The notes under the pieces are model-generated. The model made no database searches. It saw only the letters and a program-made list of their open reading frames with translations, and was not told where the DNA came from. The position numbers and the translations under genes were made by a program. A DNA stretch of 64,000 nt. Source: Endozoicomonas sp. SCSIO W0465 (GTDB taxonomy: Bacteria > Pseudomonadota > Gammaproteobacteria > Pseudomonadales > Endozoicomonadaceae). Positions within the stretch are counted from its first letter, which is position 1; every line of letters begins with the position of its first letter. Positions 54,596-63,956 of the stretch are shown here, one piece after another. The DNA lies in NCBI RefSeq assembly GCF_023716865.1, contig NZ_CP092417.1, forward strand, positions 6,742,501 to 6,806,500, read 5' to 3'.

Positions 54596-55741
54596 TCTTC
54601 TTGATAGTGAGCCGGTCAAATATATTGAACGACAGGTGTTTGAACCAGGGAGACCGGGTGAATTTGAAGTAACGGCCCATAGAGCTGAAGTAAAAATCTG
54701 CACTTGTGGTTGTCGGAATCAGGCTGAATTCCCGGAAGGTGTTACCGCTGCCGCACAATATGGCTCAGCCACACAGGCTATGGCCGTCTATCTTAACCAA
54801 TACCATTTCCTGCCTTTTAAGCGCGTGTCAGAGTATTTTAATACTCTCTATAAAATGAGTGTAAGTGCAGGCACTGTCGCCAATTTTGTGGCCAGAACCT
54901 ATGAAAATCTGGCTTCTACTGAAGAGGTTATTCGTGACGCCTTGCGGGAATCGTCTGTTGCCGGAGCCGATGAAACGGGTATGCGGGCCGAGGGCTCTTT
55001 GCACTGGCTACACGTTATGCGGGATGAACAATGGACGCTCTACTACTTGTCTGAAAAGCGAGGTCGTGAGGCCATGGACACGATGGGCATACTGCTAACA
55101 TTTGCAGGCGTTCTGGTTCATGATCATTGGAAATCCTATTTTGCATATGCGGCAACTCACGTACTTTGCAATGCCCATCACCTGAGGGAGCTTTTGGGTG
55201 TTGTTGATAGGGACAGCAATCAACTGGCGTTGCGATTGATGAAGCTACTGAGGCTTTCCTGGCATTACTGCAAGGGCTTTAAGACCATAGGTATGCTACA
55301 GATGCCAAGTGTTGTCTGTGAACGAATCGAGAAGATTTATGACCGGTTGCTTCAGCGGGCTCTAATGAAAGAAGTCGTCTATATGGAGAAGCAACGAGAG
55401 GAGCTTAAGCGCAAGAAAGTCAAGAATACTAAAGCTTACAATCTCTTCAAACGACTCACTGAGTTCAAGGCTGAGACACTGCGCTTCATGTCAGATTTTA
55501 CCATTCCCTTCGATAACAATGGCAGTGAGCGGGATGTTCGAATGGCCAAGTTAAAGCAGAAAATCTCAGGCTGCTTCAGGAGTGCAGACGGTGGTTCTAT
55601 GTTTGCACGGATTCGCAGCTATTTGTCGTCTGCCAGAAAACAGGGAATGGACATATATCAATCACTTCATAGAGCTGTTCGGAATTACTGTAATATGCCT
55701 TTGCTCAGTGCTGAATAGTTACATTTAATCTTACACAACAA

Positions 55742-55771
55742 AAATCCCGATAAATTGCTCTATCGGGATTT
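55742..55771. terminator. rRNA-operon-type terminator hairpin
   Basis: The 11-bp perfect stem is AAATCCCGATA / TATCGGGATTT with an 8-base loop and T or A tracts on both sides. It lies directly after (minus strand) the 5S rRNA 3' fragment, where rrn operons normally terminate. Confidence 0.85.
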
Positions 55772-55781
55772 CTTGAATAGG

Positions 55782-55812
55782 TGCCTGGCGATGACCTACT
55801 CTCGCATGGGGA
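55782..55812 (-). rRNA. 3'-end fragment of a 5S rRNA gene
   Basis: The minus strand reads CATGCGAGAGTAGGTCATCG and continues CCAGGCA, the standard 3' end of gammaproteobacterial 5S rRNA. Similarity fades upstream of the CCCCATG, so only about 30 bases remain. The fragment lies 190 bp from an integrase gene and looks like an attachment-site relic. The remainder of an rRNA operon is not in the window. Confidence 0.7.
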
Positions 55813-55999
55813 GGGAAACCCATAGAAACCCTACCATTCAGCACCATAATACCAACATTAACCCACCTCTGCAGCCCTTGATATTACTAGCATTCCGAGC
55901 TAATTAGTAAGAGCATACCAAAATAATGTAAGACCGTTTCGGCGTTTTGAGTCCGAATCTAGTCCGAATCAATAAAAACAATGCTCGGAGATATTAGAG

Positions 56000-57211
56000 A
56001 TGATAAAGAAAATCACAGAAAGCAGTGTATCAAAAATGGGAGAAAAAGCCCTCAGGGATAATGAGATCCGTGGCTTTTCATGCCAGTCAAAAAAAACCGG
56101 GAAGTATTTCTACTACGAGTACAAATCGCCCGTTACCGGCACCAACCGCAAGCATCCTCTTGGCAAGCATGGTGAAGTTACCGTCGATCAGGCCCGCACC
56201 ATGGCACGAGCGGCTGCCGGTGATGTAGCAACGGGAAACGATCCCCAGGAACAAAAGCGTGAGCGACGTGAGGAGATTGAAAAAGCTCGACAAAATACCC
56301 TGAGAGCGTTTATTGAAGGTGACTTCAGAAGCGTCACCCCCGAGCCGACGGCAGATGAAGCTGAGAAAAATATAAAGCGGCATTTTTCCAAATGGCTTGA
56401 TAAGCCTATGTCCCACATAACCCCCTTTGATATGAGAAAGTGGCTCAACAATTACCCTGGAGCGCCCTCCGGTGGCAACCGGATTATGAATGATCTTCGA
56501 GGCATTCTGACCAAAGCCGTCGCAGCTGGTTATCTGGAGAAAACCCCGATGTCGGAAGTCAAACGTCTCAAAGAGGACAAAAGCAAGAAGATCAAATATC
56601 TGACCCGGGAGTATGAGAAACGACTCCTGGCCGGTCTGGATGAATACGATGAGTACCGCCGGGATCTGGATAACCAGGAAGGCAAATTTGCCGATATGCT
56701 CAGGCCATTAGTGATGGTGGCCATCCACACCGGCATGCGCAAAGGAGAACTGCTCAACCTCAAGGTAAACGACATCGATTTTGCATCCGGAGTCATCACT
56801 GTGGTGGGTATGGGGGACCGTTCCGACAGTCACCCAAAAAAGAAAGTGCGCACCAAATCACTCCAGACCCGCTACATCCCCATGAATGAAATTTCCTCCA
56901 GCATACTCAATGACTGGCTCGATCAAACGGGCTACACCGAACTGGTCTTCCCGAACAACTCTGGCCAGCGAGCCTGTGACAAGTACATAGACCGGCGCTG
57001 GTATAAAGCCAGGGAAGCGGCAGGCCTGACCGGAAAAATCGATTTCCATGGATTACGCCATACCTTCGGCACCCGCCTTGCCGAACTCCGTGTCGACCTG
57101 GTCACCATCCAGGAACTTATGGGTCATGAGTCGCTGGATGTAACCGCCAAATATCTCCACACCAGTCCGGAGCGCAAACACGTAGCCATATCAGAGCTGG
57201 CCGGTTATTAA
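56000..57211 (+). CDS. Tyrosine recombinase (phage/island integrase)
   Basis: The 403-residue P4-like integrase has an N-terminal arm-binding domain (residues 1-90: DNEIRGFSCQSKKTGKYFYY, HPLGKHGEVTVDQAR) and a SAM-like core-binding domain (about 105-195). In the catalytic domain the Arg lies in AIHTGMRKGELL, the His-x-x-Arg in DFHGLRHTFGTRL, a further His in LMGHESLD and the Tyr nucleophile in AKYLHTS. It cuts and joins DNA at attachment sites. The adjoining 5S rRNA 3' fragment suggests that the element used the 5S gene end as target. The element's far end is not identifiable here. Confidence 0.93.
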   Translation: MIKKITESSVSKMGEKALRDNEIRGFSCQSKKTGKYFYYEYKSPVTGTNRKHPLGKHGEVTVDQARTMARAAAGDVATGNDPQEQKRERREEIEKARQNTLRAFIEGDFRSVTPEPTADEAEKNIKRHFSKWLDKPMSHITPFDMRKWLNNYPGAPSGGNRIMNDLRGILTKAVAAGYLEKTPMSEVKRLKEDKSKKIKYLTREYEKRLLAGLDEYDEYRRDLDNQEGKFADMLRPLVMVAIHTGMRKGELLNLKVNDIDFASGVITVVGMGDRSDSHPKKKVRTKSLQTRYIPMNEISSSILNDWLDQTGYTELVFPNNSGQRACDKYIDRRWYKAREAAGLTGKIDFHGLRHTFGTRLAELRVDLVTIQELMGHESLDVTAKYLHTSPERKHVAISELAGY

Positions 57212-57265
57212 TCGGCCACACAATTCAACCATAGCTTTACCATTCAAAGCACGGCAATAATAGGC

Positions 57266-57281
57266 ATTGATACGTATCAAT
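57266..57281. promoter_or_regulatory. Perfect 16-bp palindrome, candidate operator
   Basis: ATTGATACGTATCAAT lies between the integrase stop and the small AP2-like gene, about 100 bp before its start. An AT-rich stretch, ATTATATATGG, follows at about 57291 and could be a -10 region. It is likely a binding site for a dimeric regulator; which one is unknown. Confidence 0.5.
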
Positions 57282-57376
57282 ACTTGCACATTATATATGG
57301 TTAATAATTGCGCACCTTCAGGAGAATAGGCACACATCAAACCTGTAACCAGCAACAAAGGGAAACATCACCGGTT

Positions 57377-57619
57377 ATGATCAAGATCGAAAAATATAAA
57401 CTGAAGGATGGAGAAACCGGTTGGAAGGCGCATTTTCAGCTTGAGGAAGGCGATACATCAGATACCGTTCACACCCGTCGATTCAGCTGCGCCAGGTATG
57501 GTGGACAGGCATTTCACAAGGCACTGGAATGGATCGAACGGCAATACTATCGGCCAGAAACCGCAGCGTTCGATAAAGTGCCAGGGAAGGATAATTCAGA
57601 AAAGTTTACTCAGGGTTAG
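57377..57619 (+). CDS. Small protein with AP2-like DNA-binding pattern
   Basis: The 80-residue protein starts at the ATG at 57377; an upstream start would add 23 residues lacking a ribosome-binding site of their own. The middle part, TGWKAHFQLEEGDTSD then RRFSCARYGGQAFHKALEWI, fits the three-strand-plus-helix pattern of AP2/integrase-arm domains. Genes of this kind near integrases can be excisionases or regulators. The role is not established, and similarity is weak. Confidence 0.55.
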   Translation: MIKIEKYKLKDGETGWKAHFQLEEGDTSDTVHTRRFSCARYGGQAFHKALEWIERQYYRPETAAFDKVPGKDNSEKFTQG

Positions 57620-57840
57620 TGTTTACTACTGTGGCAAATCTGCGTAGGCGGCACACAAGTTCCCCCACTTACCAAGCAGGCTAACCGCGTTAATCCCGGA
57701 TAATTACTGAAATTAACAATTGGCACAAACCATGCATCCACTACAGTAAGGATCACTCAATCGCGTTTCATGGAAGAAGTAACGGCCACGGATGGGCCTT
57801 CTGACCCAACCCAGCCATGTAACGCATCCTTACTGACTTA
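57620..57840. other. Intergenic region, nothing recognised
   Basis: There is no gene or strong hairpin. The region lies between two convergent genes, the AP2-like gene and pagL. Confidence 0.35.
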
Positions 57841-58437
57841 TCACCACCAATACCCAAACTGCACCACTCCAAAATCCAGCGCTTCATTCTGGTCATGGAA
57901 ATCAGCGTTGGAATAGTGAAACCACCCGGCAGACATTTCATACTGCATCTGCCCACCAAAGCGAGCGCCCAGCATCGTACGAATCTCAAACTGCGTATGC
58001 CCACCCATATTGATCGGTGACTTCAATTTCTTTTCAATATCTTTTTTGGATTGATAACTGAGGCCAACCCCGGCATCGACAAAAAGTCGCATCCAGTCCG
58101 AGGTATTATGTTCAAGACGGAACACAGGAGAAAAGCTGATAGCGTAGACATCCGCAGCACCATCTGGGCTTGGCTCATCTTCCGGTCCAAGCTGGCTGGT
58201 CCAGAAATTCACGGCCAGGTCGGAAAAACCGGTCAAATGCCAAGTGTCGGAATCCTCAAACCAGTTTCTATTCCAGTCCCAACGAAGACTGGCACGGTAA
58301 TCATTGAGTTCAGCTTTATTTTGTAGATAGTGACCATAACCGATGGAAGCACCATCTGGCGTGAGATCATAAGCGGAAGATAATGCGGGGGTAATTGCCA
58401 TCGCTAGGACAATACCGCGGAGAGATCCCTTCTCCAT
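57841..58437 (-). CDS. pagL: PagL-like lipid A 3-O-deacylase
   Basis: The 198-residue outer-membrane beta-barrel enzyme has a signal peptide (about 1-22) and ends in an aromatic residue (FGYWW). The catalytic set of PagL is present in order: H174 and S176 in WFHYSNADFHDQ and E185 in NEALDFG. It would remove the 3-position acyl chain from lipid A, which weakens recognition by host innate immunity. It stands upstream of the capsule genes on the same strand but with its own 160-bp leader. Confidence 0.85.
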   Translation of the reverse strand: MEKGSLRGIVLAMAITPALSSAYDLTPDGASIGYGHYLQNKAELNDYRASLRWDWNRNWFEDSDTWHLTGFSDLAVNFWTSQLGPEDEPSPDGAADVYAISFSPVFRLEHNTSDWMRLFVDAGVGLSYQSKKDIEKKLKSPINMGGHTQFEIRTMLGARFGGQMQYEMSAGWFHYSNADFHDQNEALDFGVVQFGYWW

Positions 58438-59327
58438 GATTCAAACTCCTTACTGATTAACTTCGAGGAAATCACTGAGCTGTCTTGCTCATGCGATATC
58501 TATCAGTATTGATGGAGTTTTAAATTCCTATAGCGATATAAATATACTTTTTTTAAAGAATTAACTATTTTTTAATTGCCAAAATAAATTAACACCGTTC
58601 AGGCTACCGTCTGCTCCCCATTAGCAACCACTTGCACCGGCTCCACCACATTGACAATGTCCTCAACAGACATCGGTGCAAACTTCTGCTCATAAAAGAG
58701 TCGCGCATTCCGGCAAGTCAGGGCTAGCTCATTAAAGAAACTGCCGTTAATCTGACTCTCCCGGAAAATAAGCGAATGCAAACGGTTAAACAACTCCGAA
58801 TGTACCGGCTCCGGTGCCTTCCAGAACTGGTCCAGAGAACATTGAGAAGTCAGGTGGCGAATATCGTAAAAGGCCCGGCCTGTTACTTTCACCGGCAGGT
58901 TATGGAGCAGCGCAGAAATACCGACCGTGCTGTTGACCGTCACCACTCCCCGGGTATGGTGATACAGGGCAGGCAGCGGAATATCATGGCAATAGATAAT
59001 ACGGCCCACCGCACCGTAGCGCAGAGCCAACTGTTCAATGACCTGTTGATAATCGGTATAACCCCGGTCCATCGGGTGATGCTTTAACACCAGAAAATCC
59101 CTGTGATCTGCAAAATCAGCAAACGAAGCAATCACTTCTTCAATAAAGGCTTCTACCGATGGGTAATCCGAGTGGAAAAGCATCTGTGAATCATCGTGTA
59201 CCTGCAGGGCTACCAGGAAAAAACGGCCACTGAGCTCTCCGGTCAGTTGCTGCTCAAGACAATGGTCATTCTTCCTGTTTAAATATTTACGGGCAAAGCC
59301 CCGCAACCATTTCGCCCCCTCCACCAC

Positions 59328-60825
59328 CTGACTCTTGATCACATCTCTCCAGCGCTGAACTGCCGGGCTATCTGCCAGGTTTTTACCCGATCCTGCAATT
59401 TCGCCCAGCCTTCCCATACCACTAACCAGCCGGGCTGCCCTGTATGCTTTGAATCACCCCAACCACCAAGCCGAGCAATCGTTTGAAGCAGCCAAGTGAC
59501 TGTTGGCGGCTTATCGGGCAACGCTTTTTTTTCATAGGTTAGCCAGAGAACCTGCCATTCATCATCACTGACCACCTCATTCGCGAGTGTTTTTTCACTC
59601 CAAAGCTTTCTGTCTTTGTGCTGCCTGTCATTCGGTAACATTAATGCTTCACGGATTTGCATTAGTCTGACAGCGACAAACATTAATATGACCGCAAGTC
59701 GTTCAATGTTATCCGGAGATTGCAGACGAAGCCTTTCTACTCCTGCTCCCGATTTCCAAGCCTTATGGAACTCTTCTATTCGCCATCGGAGCTCGTAAAA
59801 TCGAATGATAGAGCGACAGTCTTCGAATGTTTCAATATCTTCAGTTGTCAATAGTACCCAGTGCAAACGGTCTTCGGAGTCATTGCCAATCTCTTCAGCC
59901 GACACAATATTCATAGTTACCGGTTCCGGCCTGCCGCCTGGCCTTTGCGGCGCCTGTATTGTCATCTTCTTTCTTTTGACCTGCAGCGTTGCCTTTCGCT
60001 TCTTTCTACCTCCTTTTTGAGGAACCACTATCGTATATTTCCCCAACACTTCAGCCTGAGCTAAGGAATCAAATAATAAGAGTTCGCCATCCACCAGGAT
60101 TCTGTTTTGTGTAGCTCTTACAACAAACCGCTGTCGGTTATCCAGTTTGTAGTGCATATATTCGTATATATCCGCCTCCCGGTCGCAAACACTGATGATG
60201 TCAGGCATTTTACCCCCCATCCTTTGTTCTGTGTTTTCAGAGGCTCTTTGCCACTTAAAGCTTTCCTTTCCCTCGTAAGGTAGCTGACGACGTTGGTTCT
60301 TTTTCCCCCGCTGAACGTCCTCTCTAACCCATCGTTCTTGATCAATAAGCCCAATGCTTCGCTCTGTATCCGCATCAACCAAGAAGACAGAGTGGACGTG
60401 GAATCCTCTGGTTTTAGAGCCTTCAGGACCTCCAAGATCACCAAGCTCGGATCTGACAGCATGTTTATAACCCAGGGTTGTTGTATCTTCGAGAGCCAGA
60501 AGTAGGCGAGACTGTCTCGCTATTTTGGCAGTTGCCTGAAAGCCTGCCTCAGCTATTGCTTCAGGCTTTACGGCCTCATTCTCAATCAGCCGGTAAGCTC
60601 CAGTTACCAGTGCGGTATAACCTTCGCATGAAGATGACAAAGAATTACCGGTATGAGCTGAAAGCTCGGCAGCAACTTTGACAAGTCGTTTTGTACGTCG
60701 AGTATCGCCCAAATCAGCACATCCAAAAGTTAGTTCTGACCATGGTTTAGGAGAAAGTGGAAGCATGACCTGTTTTATCAGTGAGAAATGATAGAACAAG
60801 GTAGCTATTTGTGATCAAGAGACAG
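59328..60825 (-). mobile_element. IS50/Tn5-like insertion sequence, 1498 bp, TSD ctccaccac
   Basis: The ends CTGACTCTTGATCACATCT and CTGTCTCTTGATCACAAAT closely resemble the CTGTCTCTTGATCAGATCT end of IS50. The 9-bp target duplication ctccaccac (59319-59327 and 60826-60834) is the IS50 length. There is no second IS or resistance cargo. Confidence 0.93.
59339..60766 (-). CDS. Tn5-like transposase (IS4 family, IS50 group)
   Basis: The protein has about 475 residues from the ATG at 60766; a start at 60799 would add 11. It aligns with Tn5 transposase throughout. The N-terminal DNA-binding part has ADLGDTRRTKRLVKVAAELS. The DDE residues lie in LALEDTTTLGYKHA, ISVCDREADIYEYM and LRWRIEEFHKAWKSGAG. 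The C-terminal dimerisation part has LLQTIARLGGWGDSKHTG and LWEGW-like ending. It is full length and plausibly active. It is not known whether an inhibitor version (shorter start) is made as in IS50. Confidence 0.93.
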   Translation of the reverse strand: MLPLSPKPWSELTFGCADLGDTRRTKRLVKVAAELSAHTGNSLSSSCEGYTALVTGAYRLIENEAVKPEAIAEAGFQATAKIARQSRLLLALEDTTTLGYKHAVRSELGDLGGPEGSKTRGFHVHSVFLVDADTERSIGLIDQERWVREDVQRGKKNQRRQLPYEGKESFKWQRASENTEQRMGGKMPDIISVCDREADIYEYMHYKLDNRQRFVVRATQNRILVDGELLLFDSLAQAEVLGKYTIVVPQKGGRKKRKATLQVKRKKMTIQAPQRPGGRPEPVTMNIVSAEEIGNDSEDRLHWVLLTTEDIETFEDCRSIIRFYELRWRIEEFHKAWKSGAGVERLRLQSPDNIERLAVILMFVAVRLMQIREALMLPNDRQHKDRKLWSEKTLANEVVSDDEWQVLWLTYEKKALPDKPPTVTWLLQTIARLGGWGDSKHTGQPGWLVVWEGWAKLQDRVKTWQIARQFSAGEM

Positions 60826-61429
60826 CTCCACCACAGGAGAAAAAGCCCGATGGTGCTGATAACCAGCAAAATGCTCACGCTGAAACCAGGCAGCCCAGTA
60901 ATAGAGCGCAGCATACCTCGTTCTATGACTCATTGATGGGGGCATAGGCACCTCTGCACTCAATCGCTGACTGGAGGCTGACGCCAGCCCTATAAGCGAA
61001 AAATCCAGAGCGCTGAGATCGTTCACTCCCCCTCGCTCCAGGGTAATGGTATCCGGTCGGAGATAGCCCTCCTCAAACACCATAAACTGGACACCCAGAC
61101 GCTCGCAGACCGGCTTGGCCAACCGATGATACAGACGACAGTCCCCCATGAGAAACACCGCCCGAATCTGATGCTTCAACAAATAGCTTTCCAGAAAGTC
61201 AGGCCACTGACTGACCGAACCGGTGTAATCCATGCAGTGGTCAGCGCCACTGTAAAAGCGATCCCCACCATTAAAATTGATCTTATGGGTGATGTAGCCA
61301 TGGGTAGAAAACTCTCGAGCCATTTCCCGAAAAAAAGGACCAAGCGGTCCCTGAAGAAAGAGAATCGATGGCGACTGCATTACTGCCACTGCTTATTATT
61401 ACCTCAAATAGGGTCCGAATCAGCGCCCG

Positions 61430-63703
61430 TCAGGCTCTGATCACTTCCAGTAAAAACTGCACCTTTCGACGCTTGCGCCCCAGCCAGCCACTATCCCGGT
61501 AATGCCCATTAGCCCGGGCTCGTTGCCGGGCAAGCTCCCTTACCACCCTTTCCGGTGTGGTAAAGCGCCGGGTCTGCCAGTGCACATACCGGGGGTATTC
61601 ACACAATGCCAGATAAACCAGTTCCGCCAATGTTCGGGAACGCTGCCGACGGTCAATAGCACTCCCCGCCATATGGTCATGGGTTAGCCCCCAGCCTGCA
61701 TAAAATGGCATCCCCCAGCAATTTACTGTTTTCCCCTGAAGCAGTGCTTCAAAACCGGCCTGGGAAGTCATCACATGGAGTTCATCACACTGGCTGATGC
61801 AATCAAAAATATCGCTGTCGGTCACCACCCGATCAACATACTTCAGAGCCTCAGCCTCGGGCACATGGCCCTGCCTGCCAGCCTGAACCACATCCGGATG
61901 GGGCTTATAAACCACATAGGCATTAATGCCTTCGTCATCCAGCCATTGACGAACCCGAGCTAGCAGATCAATATTGCGAAAGATCACCGGGCTGCCGAAT
62001 TTTAACGAGGCATCAGAATCCACCTGTCCGGTAATCAGAATACGACGCTGCCCGGGCCTGGCATCAACAAACGGTGTATTGCCACGACCAACCAGATTGT
62101 ACTTGCTGATTCGCTGCTGTATCAGCAGGGAAACTAACGCTTCTCCCCTCTGTCCCTGTTCCGGGGAAAGCTCGAAAGTATTGAGCAGATACTCAAGCCG
62201 ACTGGGCGTAGTGGCATCGTAATAAATACCCCGGTCATCCAGCACCAGGGAGGCTGGCCGGCGCAGATCGGCTCCAAGACCACAGGAGCGGATAAAACCG
62301 TCCTCCATTCGCCAGACCGGCATCGAACCGGCCTCAACCCCTTCCGGTAACGGCTTTCGTCCCCACACCAGCAAGCCTGAATTGCCAGTATCCATTAATA
62401 ACCTTCTTTTCAACGCCTGATGGTTACCAACAAAGACCACTTCACCCGCCAGCCCGGCAACAAACTCTTTCACAAAGGCTCGCTTCCAAAGACTGAAACC
62501 CAATGTGTAAAGCCGATCAACCTGAGGTCGTTGGTTTTGTCTTTGCAACGCAATCAGCTCCACAACATCTTCAAGCTCACCGGGTTCGCCGGTTTCCGGG
62601 TCAATATACCGGGTATACAGCAGACAGGCCGCAGCAAACAGACTGGCCAGCGTATGCTTCTGAACACGACGATCACAACCTACCCGGTCATCGGTCAGTC
62701 CCCAGCCGCTGTAGAAAGGAACACCAAAACAGACCACCGGCTTATTGTGCAGTAGCGCTTCAAACCCCAGTTGGGAAGTTACCACATACACCTTATAAAA
62801 GTGCGGGAACAGTGATTGGGCATTGACCTTATCCGCCAGCACCTTAACCCGCGCATCCGTCACACCCTTTATATGGCCATATTCCAACGGGAAATAGCCC
62901 TGCTTGGTACCCAAAACCACATCCGGATGAACCTTAACCCACACTTCTGCTGCAGGATTCTCCTGCAATGCCGCATTCAGCATTGCTTTAAGGCTCTTAT
63001 TGGATTACAGACTGTTCCCAGATTGAACCTGGCTGAAGCACTTATCATTAAAGGCTCTCAGAGCTTTGCTCGGCAATTTGCCCTCAAGCCTTACATTGCG
63101 TGGTCCACATCCAATTTTCACTGCAGAGCAGTTCGGAAATCAAATAGAGCCTGCTTTAAAACTTTCCCCATTAGCCATGCCGAAGGATACAGAACAATCC
63201 CCAAACGTCTGGTCCACCACCAACACTTTGGGCTTGCCAATACTTTCAGCAGGCATCGGCCACAGGCCAACCGGCTCATGGTTATATTTGCTGATATGGT
63301 GGGTGCAAATGGTATCAATAAGATTAACGCTGCGGTCTTCCAGTTCCGGCGTTAGCCAGCATGGATTATTAAGCAGGTTTTCCAGGTCAGAAGATTGCGT
63401 AGCATCGTAATAAATACCGGTCTTATCCACGATTAGAGAAAAACGACGATCCCCCAATGCCGGGTGCCCAAGATAGCTGATAAAACCGTCTTCCAGTCGC
63501 CAGAAGGGTAATTGCAACCTTTCTGCCAGGGCTGTTGCTTTTGCCGTATTGGCTTTCATACCCCAGCCCAATACCGCCTCCACTTCAGGGTATATACCCA
63601 ACCATTGATGCCAGGGCTTATACAGGTCTAAGGTCCCCTGAAGCAACGCCTTCAACTCAGGGGCACGGACAATGCCGGCAGAAAGAGACAGGAAATGGCT
63701 CAA
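61430..63703 (-). pseudogene. kpsC: Capsule polysaccharide protein KpsC, split by a MITE
   Basis: This two-module Kdo transferase partner of KpsS is in two frames. The N-terminal part (63152-63703) has GWGMKANTAKATALAERLQL, FWRLEDGFISYLG and DKTGIYYDATQSSDLE. The part 61430-62983 completes the first module (AEVWVKVHPDV, VYVVTSQLGFEALLHNKPVV) and contains the whole second module (WRMEDGFIRSCGLGADLRRP, DDRGIYYDATTPSRLEYLLN, VMTSQAGFEALLQGK). Removing the 160-bp MITE and one tgctttaa repeat gives ...GESFKAMLNAALQENP in frame and a protein of about 700 residues. The MITE introduces a stop after GESFKAGSI. Capsule assembly through this locus is probably lost. Confidence 0.9.
62992..63151. mobile_element. 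MITE copy C, 160 bp, TSD tgctttaa
   Basis: It has GGCTCT...AGAGCC ends and the 8-bp direct repeat tgctttaa on both sides (62984-62991 and 63152-63159). The inner ends TATTGGATTACAGACTG and, on the other strand, ATTTGATTTCCGAACTG are imperfect inverted repeats. It is inserted in the kpsC coding sequence. Confidence 0.9.
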
Positions 63704-63956
63704 GGTTGTAACTACCTACCTTTGATTCAGGCCAATAAAAAACGACTGTATCAGTCTTTATCCGCCGGCCCAATCGGGAGATTCACGAATAAAGCCTTGA
63801 AAAGTAATAAGCAACGATGCTAAGTCAGAATAGAAACCGCCAGAAGAGTAACAGATGGTGCAGAGGCTTCGGTAAAACCCTAAATACACACTGTAGAATG
63901 CACTGTACAGTACACGCTAATTTCTATCTTAACCGCGTAAACCGAAACCTACTCTG
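63704..63956. other. Divergent promoter region between kpsC and next gene
   Basis: No gene is seen. Near 63892-63916 a short palindrome, actgtacagt, lies within the likely upstream region of the gene starting at 63957. It should carry promoters for both directions. Confidence 0.35.

Larger units (their letters stand above)
52669..55718 (+). pseudogene. IS66 transposase split by IS4-type B
   Basis: The N-terminal 133 or so residues are at 52669-53068 and the remainder at 54596-55718, in the same frame once the insertion and one tcttcttg repeat are removed. The downstream half is open from 54555 because the IS4-type end is also open in that frame. It could make a 387-residue product with an intact DDE core but no N-terminal DNA-binding segment. 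Confidence 0.9.
52580..55722 (+). mobile_element. IS66 element (fifth complete copy) carrying IS4-type B
   Basis: It is flanked by atttaatc on both sides (52572-52579 and 55723-55730). Subtracting the IS4-type element and its 8-bp duplication leaves 1608 bp. The right end lies just beyond an rRNA-type terminator. Confidence 0.93.
58599..61380 (-). pseudogene. kpsS: Capsule polysaccharide protein KpsS, split by a Tn5-like IS
   Basis: The N-terminal part (60826-61380) carries PSILFLQGPLGPFFREMARE, INFNGGDRFY and VFEEGYLRPDTITLE. The C-terminal part (58599-59327) carries FFLVALQVHDDSQMLFHSDY, VLKHHPMDRGYTDYQQV and TVNSTVGISALLH. These are the conserved blocks of KpsS, a Kdo transferase that builds the lipid-linked Kdo primer of group 2-type capsules. 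Removing the IS and one ctccaccac repeat joins FSP-VVE-GAKWLRGFAR in frame, giving about 427 residues. As it stands neither part should be functional. The start is the ATG at 61380. Confidence 0.9.

Noticed and set aside
63892..63916. LexA (SOS) box suggested by ctgtacagtacacg
   Set aside because: Spacing and the second half-site do not match CTGT-N8-ACAG.
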